From Lingula anatina (Eukaryota; Brachiopoda; Lingulata; Lingulida; Lingulidae): a stretch of 22,050 nt of DNA. The stretch is from the NCBI RefSeq assembly GCF_001039355.2, contig NW_019776186.1:73259-95308 (forward strand). Direction: 5' to 3'. Positions 1 to 7,888 of the stretch are shown here, piece by piece (within the stretch, counting starts at the first letter, position 1; each line of letters begins with the position of its first letter). The notes under the pieces were generated by a model that was not told the DNA's origin, searched no databases, and was given only the letters and a program-made list of their open reading frames with translations. Made by a program: the position numbers and the translations under genes.

Positions 1-390
1 CCACATCCGGCATGCCATACCTTTGCCAGATATTGCCAGATCTGGGCCGACATCTGGCCACATGAGCAAATGTGAAATAATAAAAAAAACAAACAAACTG
101 GGCCATATGTGGTCCATGTCTGGCCCTAATCTGGCCCATTTGAATATGATCTGGCCCACATCTGGTCCACATCTGGCATGCCATACCTTTGCCAGATATT
201 GCCAGATCTGGGCCGACATCTGGCCACATGAGCAAATGTGGACTGGGCCAGATGTGGCAATGTCTGGGCCAGATCTGGCCCAAACATTGCCACATCTGGC
301 CCACATGTGGCAAGCCATACGTGGGCCATACCTTTTGCCAGACATTGCCAGACGTTGCCAGATCTGGGCCAGACGTGGGCCAGATCACTG
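1..390. repeat. TGGCCCAGATCT-type minisatellite
   Basis: This stretch is built from variants of short words such as TCTGGCCCA, GCCAGATCTGGGCC and ACATCTGGCC, most of them near-palindromic around CCAGATCTGG. A longer copy is also visible: positions 1-74 are repeated almost exactly at 167-240, an offset of 166 bases, both ending in the words GGCCACATGAGCAAATGTG. The open frames across it on both strands come from this repetition and give only low-complexity peptides rich in GPD, IWP and MWA. I see no gene here. It may be the edge of a longer array or of a transposon that extends left of the window. Confidence 0.85.
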
Positions 391-540
391 AGGCTGTCTG
401 GGAATTTATCGACACTACTTCACCAATTTCATAGATATCACTGCAGCCCAAGCCATTATTGAAGCGGACTGTTTAATTAGGAAATGCAAATACAGGTATT
501 GTCTGGATGATGTTCTCCATACTCTCACCAGTGTACTCAC

Positions 541-795
541 GGTTGTCAAGGTGAAAATGTACTCATCAGAGAAAATGTTCATTTTTTTGTCATTTGTGGG
601 CTCCCGTACCAGCACCATGGTAGCAAATTGACAGTCAAAAGAGCGTAAAACCTTCAAAGCCTCCATTTTTTTTCATGGATGGAATACCATCACTGGTTAC
701 GCGAGCAATAAACTGCGAATCACTTTTTAAGGGTCCCGTGTCACATACATCACTTCAAACAAATGATCCAGCATTTGTACCATCCCTCTGTATAG
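541..795 (-). pseudogene. Frameshifted coding-like segment, unidentified
   Basis: Read on the minus strand, three consecutive open pieces follow one another in different frames. The first, about 795-745, reads MVQMLDHLFEVMYVTRDP. The second, about 740-673, includes SDSQFIARVTSDGIPSMKK. The third, 666-541, begins MEALKVLRSFDCQFATMVL and ends IFTLTT at a good donor (ACC then GTGAGTAC, 540-533). The second change of frame falls in an eight-A run (minus strand), as expected of an indel or a sequencing slip. Composition is protein-like and not low complexity. I do not recognise the family. It may be an exon of a gene running left out of the window, a decayed transposon ORF, or a pseudogene. No clear acceptor was found at its right end. 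Confidence 0.4.
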
Positions 796-1536
796 TAATT
801 AGAATTTTATCTGTTGGACTCTAAATACTTTTCCTAAGTTTCTTTTCTTTTGGCTAAATCGGGTCGGTGGGTTGTCCAGACGTTTTACATTTCAGTAAAG
901 TTCACTTAGTATTCCAATTTTTGCTGATATATGTTAAAGTGTTAAGACTGTAAAGTACCCAATAATTGTTTAAAGAAGACAACGAGTACACCATTTATAC
1001 TTTTATTGTTGCAAGTACACGTATAATGTGTCCAGTTCACTGACCTTTTCATTGGCAGTCATGGCTTTCAGCATTGCAATATTTGTCCAAGTAGTCGTAT
1101 TGCTACCTTTAAATGTTGCTGCTGCACTTGTTTAATGTGTCTGGTTTAGTAAATTGCCAACGCTTGGCAACATTTTTAGTTGCATTGATGCACGAAATGC
1201 TCTTACATCAGCAAATTGTATTTGGCTGTCACCTTAAAGGAGATTGGTAACTGGAACCACAGGTCATCTGCTTAAGTTGTGAATAACGTTCTTTAGTTGC
1301 CGTAAAAATGCAGAAATTGTAGCTCGGAATATTTTTTCATATACATGAAAGATTTTATACAATTAATGTCTCATAACTACATAACTTTGTCATCTCGGTT
1401 CTGCAACTGACAATATTTGCATCTTAACTGGCCAACATTTGCTATAGTATACAAAATTAACTCTGAAAAATAGCAAACACAGGTTGTCTGATAAAGCATA
1501 ATAAATAGTGAATCTACATTGACCGTCTCGTTACAA
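796..1536. other. AT-rich non-coding stretch
   Basis: No convincing exon, RNA gene or repeat array is visible on either strand. A small perfect palindrome, TTGCCAA-CGC-TTGGCAA, lies at 1154-1170; it is short enough to be chance. Confidence 0.6.
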
Positions 1537-1544
1537 TGACGTCA
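1537..1544. promoter_or_regulatory. Palindromic CRE (TGACGTCA)
   Basis: A perfect TGACGTCA, the CREB/ATF-type cAMP response element, lies about 310 bases upstream of the TATA box of the secreted-protein promoter at 1847. The match is exact. Its role in that promoter is inferred from position only, and an 8-mer can occur by chance. Confidence 0.35.
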
Positions 1545-1804
1545 TATGCAAGGAAACCATCTACAACCACCAACAGTTCATCTACGTGAGAATATCATTT
1601 CATAAAATATGTACTATCATACAATTCCATAACTCCTTTTTTCTAAAATTATGATATTGTGATTCATTTGGTGGGTTGCCTTTTTTATTTGTTTCACAGA
1701 GAGAATATTGGTCTGTTATTCTATACTGGTATTCCGTGTTAAGTAAAAAAACGGAGAACACGGACGATCTGCATGACATATGACATGTGACTTATGTGAT
1801 TTAG

Positions 1805-1855
1805 CCAATCAGAGTGCACGGATTTATAATATAGTCGACCTTTACTTATATAAAA
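1805..1855 (+). promoter_or_regulatory. CCAAT box and TATA box of a core promoter
   Basis: CCAAT at 1805-1809, inside TTAGCCAATCAG, is followed by TATATAAAA at 1847-1855. The CCAAT-to-TATA spacing is about 40 bases, and the TATA predicts transcription starting near 1877-1880. The next ATG after that start is the signal-peptide ATG at 1954, giving a 5' UTR of about 75 bases. A three-codon ATG AGC ATT TGA frame at 1857 lies before the predicted start and is probably not transcribed. Confidence 0.6.
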
Positions 1856-1953
1856 CATGAGCATTTGAAGTTTGATCTCGGAATACCAGACAAAGAGCGT
1901 AGGTGCCCCAAAGCACAGGCATACTCTATTTTTTGGTCTTGATTGACACCATC

Positions 1954-2023
1954 ATGTTTGGAGATTCACTGTTTGCAGTGTTGGTTCTGACGTCTTGTAT
2001 TAGTATTGGAACCGCGATGCCAG
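1954..2023 (+). CDS. First coding exon of a secreted protein (signal peptide)
   Basis: The exon codes 23 residues starting MFGDSLFAVLVLTSCISI and ending GTAMP, plus one base of a Gly codon, then meets a GTAGAG donor. This is a short polar start, a hydrophobic core (LFAVLVL...CISI) and small residues before a likely cleavage after GTA. A signal-peptide exon ending in phase 1 is typical of animal genes for secreted peptides and small extracellular proteins. The start is fixed as the first ATG after the predicted transcription start. I could not find the next exon: the LTR element at 2606 lies in the following intron and there may be assembly gaps further on. The mature product is therefore unknown; a neuropeptide or other small secreted factor is possible but unproven. 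Confidence 0.6.
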
Positions 2024-2141
2024 GTAGAGTACATTTTTTCATGTTACTCCCCCAGCATCACTGCCCTCTTGGCTCCTTTTTATGTTATATGTTTCACTGT
2101 TTTTAGGGGCTGGCATTTTTCCATCACTGTATGGGTGCAGA

Positions 2142-2169
<28 letters not shown>
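2142..2169. repeat. (TG)n microsatellite
   Basis: An uninterrupted run of about 14 TG units in the presumed first intron of the secreted-protein gene. Confidence 0.95.
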
Positions 2170-2172
<3 letters not shown>

Positions 2173-2605
2173 ACACGCGTTATTGTTCGTCCTTCCGACT
2201 TATCATGATAGACTACTAAGGTGAAATCAAATAATTATGGTCTCGGGTATTTAATTTAATATATGCTTTATTCATACTTTCTGCACCAAACCGAGCTGGT
2301 GAAAATGTACAGAGATAAAGTAATAGTAACAATAATAATGATGATGATAATAATAATAAAATACATAGTTGAATATCACCAAAGTTACATTGTTGAAATG
2401 CACCATTATTATACATTCAGTATTTCATAATCATAAGCTAGGTGCGGTCTTAATGCCGAGTCAACTGCTCACAGCACTGATCATACGCTAGCATCACACT
2501 TCTAGTATTGTATACATGACTAAGATTTAGATATTAATTATGCACGTGCGTTTTTTCTACTATGTGAAACAAACCTTCATATGTATAGTAATTATTTATA
2601 CATCA

Positions 2606-3063
2606 TGTAACATATGTATGTATGATGTATGATTGTGGTTGTAGAGAAGTGTGTTCGTGCCTTTTCGTTTGTGTCCGTGTGTCTTCGTTTCTATATAAAA
2701 TACGCCCCTCTTTGTTACGCGGCACATTCGTTTCTTGTTTCTGCCATGTTCACACACAGGTATGATAGACTTGATTGGTTTACTTTTTATTTTCTTTGTG
2801 TTTAGATTTTGTATTTCTCTAAGTTTAGTTTGATCATTTCAGTGCTTATCATTTATTTTCATCCTTGTTTAGTTTAGAAATTTAGTAAGTATCTTTAGTT
2901 CAATTATGTTATTCATTTAATTTTTTCTAAGTTTGTTCAGTTCTGCATTAAGTTCATTTTATTTATTTGTAAATTATTAAAAGACATTCGTTTCTTGTTT
3001 CTGCCATGTTCACACACAGAGTACACTCGGGTTCGTAAATAAAGTATATTGAGAGCTGTTACA
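2606..3063 (+). repeat. 5' long terminal repeat of an LTR retrotransposon
   Basis: The 458-base segment begins TGTAACA and ends TGTTACA, perfect inverted termini of the TG...CA type used by retroviral-type integrases. Inside lie a TATATAAAA at 2692-2700 and an AATAAA at 3038-3043, in the right order for U3, R and U5. Four T then separate its right end from the primer-binding site. A 36-base direct repeat (2724-2759 and 2984-3019) lies inside the LTR. The flanking duplication cannot be checked because the right LTR is not in the window; the five bases before it are CATCA. It could equally be a solo LTR with a short internal remnant. Confidence 0.8.
2724..3019 (+). repeat. Pair of 36-base direct repeats inside the LTR
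   Basis: The same 36 bases, starting ACATTCGTTTCTTG and ending GTTCACACACAG, occur at 2724-2759 and 2984-3019 without visible mismatch, 260 bases apart. The first copy is followed by GTATGA and the second is preceded by TTAAAAG, so the segment between them resembles a GT-AG intron flanked by duplicated sequence. It may instead be a simple internal duplication of the LTR. Confidence 0.85.
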
Positions 3064-3067
3064 TTTT

Positions 3068-3107
3068 TGGCGCCCGAACAGGGACTCGAACCCTGGACCC
3101 TCAGATT
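3068..3107 (+). other. Primer-binding site complementary to tRNA-Lys
   Basis: TGGCGCCCGAACAGGGAC at 3068-3085 is the exact complement of the 3' end of animal tRNA-Lys(UUU), including the CCA added after transcription. This is the primer used by several retroviral-type elements. It lies 4 bases inside the LTR. The complementarity does not stop at the usual 18 bases: it continues to 3107, through the T arm and variable loop to about tRNA position 37 in the anticodon loop. I compared it with the vertebrate tRNA from memory and saw one difference in the T loop. The last few bases also read as the start of the RNase H frame, so the true junction may lie in the shared CTCAGATT. Confidence 0.8.
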
Positions 3108-3243
3108 GGAATTTTTAGCGTTAAAATGGGCCGTCACAGAAAAATTTTCTGATTACCTGTATGGAAATTCTTTTACAGTTAGAACAGATAACAACCCATT
3201 GACATATGTGCTAACGTCTGCAAAATTGGATTCCACAGGTCAA
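3100..3243 (+). pseudogene. Ty3/Gypsy-type RNase H fragment
   Basis: The frame reads LRLEFLALKWAVTEKF, then YLYGNSFTVRTDNNPLTYV, and ends AKLDSTGQ. This is the start of the RNase H domain attached to Ty3/Gypsy reverse transcriptases, with the conserved LEFLALKWA strand and helix and the TDNNPLTY motif carrying an acidic catalytic residue. Gag, protease, reverse transcriptase and the rest of RNase H and integrase are missing. The fragment is fused almost directly to the primer-binding site, so several kilobases of the element are deleted or lost in assembly. It ends at the N at 3245, after which no retroelement coding is visible. It cannot make a functional protein. Confidence 0.8.
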
Positions 3244-3245
3244 CN

Positions 3246-3800
3246 TTACATAACTGTAGTCTCGCAATGCGAATTTCGTTAACAGCCCAGCGGCCCTGTA
3301 ACTTACTAATTGATTAATTAAGTGTATATAGGCCTATCATTTTGTTGCTCTACATGTACAATACAGGTTGCAAAGTTCGCCTCAAACAATTGAAGATATG
3401 TACAAACCTTTATTAGCTGAGGGGTAAACAAAAAATTAAATAAAAACTGAAACAATGCAAGACCAAAGAATAAACTGCACAATTTATAATCTCTAAATGT
3501 GGCATGTACACCGAGGAACAGAAACATATGGGTTTCTTGCTACCAAAAGTCATGTTTTCCTGTACTGTATATCGATATCTTGTCCATTCTATAAATGAGA
3601 ATGTTGTTCACAGCTCCTTTTATCATATTATTATCATGAAGCCGGTGGAGTTCTTAAGGAGTGAGGCAGTTATTTAGAGAATGTCCACGGAATTTGTAAT
3701 GGTCGTTTCGACAATAGTGTAAATAGTTCAGTGTGTATCGTTATTGTAATACTAAATAGCTGGACGATGTGACAAGTGGCAGAGTAATTAACGTTGTTAC
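3246..3800. other. Non-coding stretch between retroelement and ankyrin exon
   Basis: No recognisable coding, RNA gene or repeat. On the minus strand this would be the first intron of the ankyrin-repeat gene, whose second exon I could not find here. Confidence 0.5.
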
Positions 3801-3902
3801 CTTGTCCTGAACATTGACGTCGCACTCCCCGGCAGTCAGCAGTTCCTGTAAACTCTGTATATCTCCTTTCCGTGCAGCCTTGAGAAGCCTTTTATTAGCC
3901 AT
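3801..3902 (-). CDS. First coding exon of an ankyrin-repeat protein
   Basis: Thirty-four codons begin MANKRLLKAARKGDIQSL and end DVNVQDK at a GTAACA donor, phase 0. The pattern LLKAARKGDIQSLQELL...DVNVQDK is the ankyrin-repeat helix-turn-helix consensus (A-x-x-G-D/H, LL, then D-V-N-x-x-D before the hairpin), typical of the capping first repeat of an ankyrin protein. The start is the only in-frame ATG and directly precedes the repeat. A possible acceptor (TTATTTCAG, cut after 3957 on the minus strand) suggests that a 5' UTR intron may precede this exon. Remaining exons should lie to the left but are not evident; the retroelement and assembly gaps may intervene. The overall protein class cannot be told from a single repeat. 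Confidence 0.65.
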
Positions 3903-3956
3903 ACTGGCTAGCTGCTATACCGTGGATATTCTTACGAAGAGCAATGAACGATATCT

Positions 3957-4619
3957 CTGAAATAAGACGCATTGATCATTACAAGATATTGATAAAATCT
4001 GTTTTACCATGTCATCTGTCTAAAAATGAACACACCAAGGGCATACATGTATCAGAAACAAGGACTGTCGTGTGGAGGGTATGAAACGAACATTTCTTTA
4101 TTAACTGGATCCGAATGTGACTACAACATTGGATCCAGGGACGGGCACAGAGGACACGTATATTCCCCTTAGTTATCCCCTGAGATATACCCTTGGCACC
4201 CTTCTCACTCTCCAAATGTATGTTTGTATAACAAACATTTAACAAGTCGAAATAGTGATGTTATCCTGATAGTAAAACTGCCATAAGTAAAACTATCTGA
4301 AGCCTGACTAATTTTCTATCCTTGTGCTCCCTTTTCTCCCCCTCCACCGACAAATTCTTGGGTCCGACAAAAAATACTGTTTGATGGACATTACACGAAT
4401 ATTTTAAAATATGAAACTGAAAAGATAAGGTTTTAAAGGTATCTAAAAGTTTTTAAAAACCAAATAGGTGGTGTATAGGGGGCCTACATGTATTGCTTCT
4501 CTCTGTTTGAGTGTATGTGTGCGTGTGTTTGTACGTAGCCGATATGTGTGTGTTTGCAATTAAAAATGAGTTAACTATGTGCGGACACTGGCATATGTTC
4601 CTTTGTCAAAGTTTTCCAT
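3957..4619. other. Non-coding stretch upstream of the ankyrin exon
   Basis: Presumed 5' flank or 5' UTR intron of the minus-strand ankyrin gene. No clear TATA box, exon or RNA gene was found. Short TG-rich words occur near 4510-4555. Confidence 0.5.
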
Positions 4620-4931
4620 GAATAGATATTCCTCATATAGCCTAGGTTTCAATCGTGGGCGTCTGTGTGTGTGTGTGTGTGGGGGGGGGGGGGGGGCAAT
4701 GGGGTCCCCCCCCCCCCCCCCCCCCCCNCCTGTGAATAGTTATTCCTCATATAGCGTAGGTTTCAATCATGGGCGTCAATGGGGTCACTCCCCCCTCCCC
4801 CTGGAATTTCGGCGGGCACGTTAATTGAGGGTACCCAGCCAATCATTATCCCCACCCCCTCAATGACTTTTACCCCCCACCCCCCTTCCCGGCAAACTTT
4901 CTGCGGTCGCCCATGGTTTCAATCACAACAA
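4620..4931. repeat. Duplicated 44-base block around G and C tracts, with an N
   Basis: A 44-base block ending TTTCAATCGTGGGCGTC at 4620-4663 recurs at 4734-4777 with about three differences, and both copies are followed by CAATGGGGTC. Between them lie a TG run, a run of about 17 G (4680-4696) and a run of more than 20 C interrupted by an N at 4728. A further inverted word, CGCCCATGGTTTCAATCA, lies near 4909-4926, suggesting a repeat family with this end sequence. The duplication straddles the N and could be an assembly artefact. The open frames here are low complexity. Confidence 0.75.
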
Positions 4932-5334
4932 TTATACACGGTAGGTAGATTATATGAGTAGAAATATAGGAACATGTTGTCTCGTACATGAACAAGTAAT
5001 ACATATTTTCAAAAGCAGTATTGATTTGCTTTGCCATACAGTTTATACTGCGACATCTGTGATATGCCATCCCTCTTTGGGTCGGTGTATTGTGACCGTT
5101 CCTTTGCCTTCTTCCTTCCTATACTGTTTTACTCTTAACGCAACTAGAGGATCAGAGAGAGTTGATACCGCCTCCGAATATTGTACCACCAGCTGGAGTA
5201 AGCGCGATCATATAGACCCCCCCACACACAAAAAAGGGACACCACCACCAATCTTGTGCTTGACAAGCTGTAAAAAATGCAATCAACAAGAATTCTCAAA
5301 ATATGCAAAAAGAATATATAACTAAAAATGGCAC
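4932..5334. other. No recognised feature
   Basis: Open frames of about 80-120 codons exist on both strands, but none shows a recognised motif, a good splice context or protein-like composition. I see no RNA gene. Confidence 0.5.
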
Positions 5335-6114
5335 AATCAAGGTTCAGTTCATAATAAGTTAGGTCAAAGGTCAATTTCAAGGTCACAGTAAATTTCCAGT
5401 ATATGACTTCCTATTCAAGTTCAATAGTAACTATGGACCTATCTCTGCCAGTTTTGGGATAAAAGGGAATAAAAATTTGTTAACTTCAATTCATGATAAA
5501 AAGTAGGTAAAAGGTCAATTTCAAGGTCAAACTTACTGTAGATTGCCAGTATATGACTTCCTATTCATATTCAAAAGTGACTAAGGGCATATCTTTGCAA
5601 GTTTTGGAGATAAAAGGGAACCAAAATTTGCAAAGTTAAGTTCATGGTAAAAAGTAGGTCAAAGGTCAATTTTAAGGTCACAGTAAATTGCCTCTAATGA
5701 CTTTCTATTCAAATTCAATAGTAACTATGGGCGTATCTCTGCCAGTTTTGAAAATAAAAGCATTAAAAAGTTGCCAAGTTCAGTTTATGGTGTATAGAAG
5801 GTCAAAGGTCAGATTTCAAGGTCACATTTAGATTGCCAGTATATGACTTCCTATCCAAGTTCAATAGTAACTGTGGACCTATCTATGCCAGGTTTGGAGA
5901 TAAATAGGAACAAAAATTTGCAAAGTTCAATTCATGATGAAAAGTAGGTCAAAGTTCAATTTCAAGGTCACATTTTGATTGCCAGTATATGACTTCCTAT
6001 TCAAGTTAAATAGTAACTATGGACCTATCTCTGCTAGTTTTGGAGATAAAAGGGAACAAAATTTGCCAAGTTCAGATCATGGTGAAAAGTAGGTCAAAGG
6101 TCAATTTTAAGGTC
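5335..6114. repeat. Six-unit tandem satellite, unit about 146 bases
   Basis: Units can be phased on the word AGGTCAAAGGTCA at 5361, 5505, 5656, 5799, 5946 and 6091, giving spacings of 144, 151, 143, 147 and 145. Each unit then reads TCAAGGTCA or TTAAGGTCA, TTGCCAGTATATGACTTCC, TATTCAAGTTCAATAGTAAC, CTATCTCTGCCAGTTTTGGA and GATAAAAGGGAAC. Copies differ by scattered substitutions and short indels, so the array is moderately old or loosely homogenised. It stops in mid-unit at the N at 6115, so the true array may be longer. Unit length is close to a nucleosome core, as in many satellites. Confidence 0.9.
5361..6114 (+). promoter_or_regulatory. Repeated AGGTCA direct repeats (DR1-like) in the satellite
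   Basis: Perfect AGGTCA-A-AGGTCA occurs at 5361-5373, 5656-5668, 5799-5811 and 6091-6103. One half-site is mutated at 5505-5517 (AGGTAA) and at 5946-5958 (AGTTCA). This matches the DR1 element bound by HNF4, RXR and COUP-type nuclear receptors. A second motif follows 3-4 bases on in every unit: TCAAGGTCA at 5377, 5521, 5816 and 5962, and TTAAGGTCA at 5672 and 6107 (the last cut at the N). TCAAGGTCA is the extended half-site of ERR/SF-1-type monomers. The motif matches are seen; binding is inference. Confidence 0.5.
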
Positions 6115-6139
6115 NTGCCTTGTTTCAATTAAGGATACG

Positions 6140-6162
6140 CAAGGTGTCAAGCTGACACCTTG
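6140..6162. repeat. Perfect 10-bp hairpin
   Basis: CAAGGTGTCA at 6140-6149 and TGACACCTTG at 6153-6162 are exact inverted copies around AGC. The hairpin lies 25 bases after the N at 6115, within AT-rich flanks that also carry imperfect AATTAAG copies. It may be the end of a degraded inverted-repeat element. No function is evident. Confidence 0.75.
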
Positions 6163-7030
6163 GGGTAATTAAGCTGCACCTAAATCCAAGACGTGGATGA
6201 AAGAACACAAATAGTGACAGCTGTCTCTATGGAAATCTATGGAGATATTTCAAAATGAAGGTGTAAAACAATTGGTGATGAAATTGAAATTTTTGCATTT
6301 AATTTTGTGTAACCTGAACCGAACACCCTGCATGTCTAGCATTAAATTAAGGGAATAAAATTTGAATTTGATTTAGTTCCGAGGGTGCAGGGTGCGTGAT
6401 TAACAGAATATCTGTGTGTAGCATGGGTGCAGTTTTGCTATAAATAAACCATGAAAAAAATCTTTATTTAGTGACCAACAGTCATAGGTGTTCAAAATTC
6501 TAGATGCACTGGGATTAAGTGCATTAATCAAAATGACTCAGCAACCCTATTTGAGGACATCCTTAACTTTGTCCTGCTTGTGGACAGTTGTTTCATTGAT
6601 GACTTTCTTCTTATCCGTGTTCAGGTAACTTATCAGACCCCCTCCCCGCTTCCCAATCCCTCACTTAGCATATCAAATATTTAGCAGTTTGATTATGGCT
6701 TTGATATTTGGTTGTAAACTGAACTTTGTTGAATGACCTAAGTTGCCTTCAAAATAAACACAGATTTACTTAAAGATATGAAAATTCATATTTATATGCT
6801 AACATTTTATTTGTTCCACCTAATATATAGTTTCTCCACCACTATGCACAATTGATCTTATATATATATATACTACAAGCAAATGAGGCTTCTTAGTGCA
6901 GCATTTTACCAATTTATACAGGGTGAGATGTATACTGAAAGATTTTACCAAAAAATAGGGAGAAACAGCCAGAACATTCCCTGCCTGTGTGCATAGTAGT
7001 TAGTCCCCATTTCAAGATAAAAATAAAACA
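6163..7030. other. Intergenic AT-rich stretch beyond the kinesin 3' end
   Basis: No exon or RNA gene is supported. A short (TA)n run lies at about 6860-6871. Confidence 0.5.
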
Positions 7031-7059
7031 ATGGCAAAATTCTGACTTGATGGAATACC

Positions 7060-7065
7060 TTTATT
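7060..7065 (-). terminator. Polyadenylation signal of the kinesin gene
   Basis: AATAAA on the minus strand (TTTATT as given) is the first such hexamer after the kinesin stop codon, about 540 bases downstream. It predicts cleavage near 7030-7050 and a 3' UTR of roughly 560 bases, covering 7604 down to that point. No other canonical hexamer lies between. The call rests on the hexamer and position only. Confidence 0.5.
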
Positions 7066-7604
7066 ATAAACTATCTTCAGCTTTGTCCATGAGCTCACAC
7101 CAATACAAGTATGTGACATAGGAATTATGGTAAAAAGCACTTCCTGGTTAAATATTTATCCTTACAAAAATCTAAAAAAAAAAAAAGGACATTTTAACTT
7201 GCACATTAGCAGTTTTAAAAGCAAAACTCTTAAGACTAAAATGAAATTAATTCTTAACAAGATGAAATTTGCAATATGTTTTTTTTGAAACATTTTTTAA
7301 ATTGCATTAACACTTTTAAAAAATGAAACTATTGGTGATACTTTCACAAAAGAATACATGAAAAAATGGGTGATTAACAAAATCACAGTTTGGCTTGACA
7401 TGATGACATGATAAATTTGTTTTAGAGACAGACATTCCTTTATCCTGTGTACTGGATAATTATGACTGCAGCACCTACATATACATTATTGTGTTTGAAT
7501 GGTGTGTGATACTGTGAAAGTCACTCAAATCATGGACAAAATTACGTCAATTTGTCCATGCTCAAATGTAAGGGAAAAGTTGAATATGTTACTTCATCAA
7601 AGTC

Positions 7605-7888
7605 TCATCTTTTTCTTGTCTTGTATCGCTTCCATGCCCTCTGAATGACCTCAGCCGCATGTCTGGCTTTACGAATACGGGTCACACGGTCCTTCTGCTC
7701 TCTTGCCACTGACATGAATTTGTTTTCACGGTCTTGGTCAGGCAGGGCTTTAATCTTGGGATGGTATTCCTCCAAACATTCTTGAAACTCCACCAGTTTT
7801 GGTTTATTTTCAGCTGCCTGAACCCTGAAGTCTTTGCGAGCTGCAGGTCTTGGTGTAGGAATATCACTGTCATCCAAGCTCCTGATAC
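7605..7888 (-). CDS. Kinesin-like gene, last exon (IQ motif, stop)
   Basis: Acceptor TTGTAG precedes GTATCAGG, and the exon starts in phase 1, matching the previous donor. It codes residues 1056-1148 and a TGA stop at 7605-7607. After a Pro-rich start (DIPTPRPAARKDF), a basic, helical run ends in VIQRAWKRYKTRKR. This fits the IQxxxRxxxxR consensus for calmodulin or light-chain binding (IQ, Arg at +5, Arg at +9 from Gln). The IQ motif lies at the extreme C-terminus, which is unusual for a kinesin. Confidence 0.88.

Noticed and set aside
23-462. Overlapping open frames of 67-122 codons on both strands
   Set aside because: They read only the minisatellite words in different frames; no protein-like composition or splice context.
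545-560. Hammerhead ribozyme core (CTGATGAG on the minus strand)
   Set aside because: No matching CGAAAC core word or stem III partner follows; chance occurrence within the coding-like segment.
3068-3107. tRNA-Lys gene or tRNA pseudogene on the minus strand
   Set aside because: Only the 3' half is present, the CCA is encoded, and it lies 4 bases from a TG...CA LTR end, so a primer-binding site fits better.
4579-4961. Gly/Pro-rich open frames
   Set aside because: Produced by the G and C tracts; one crosses an N.
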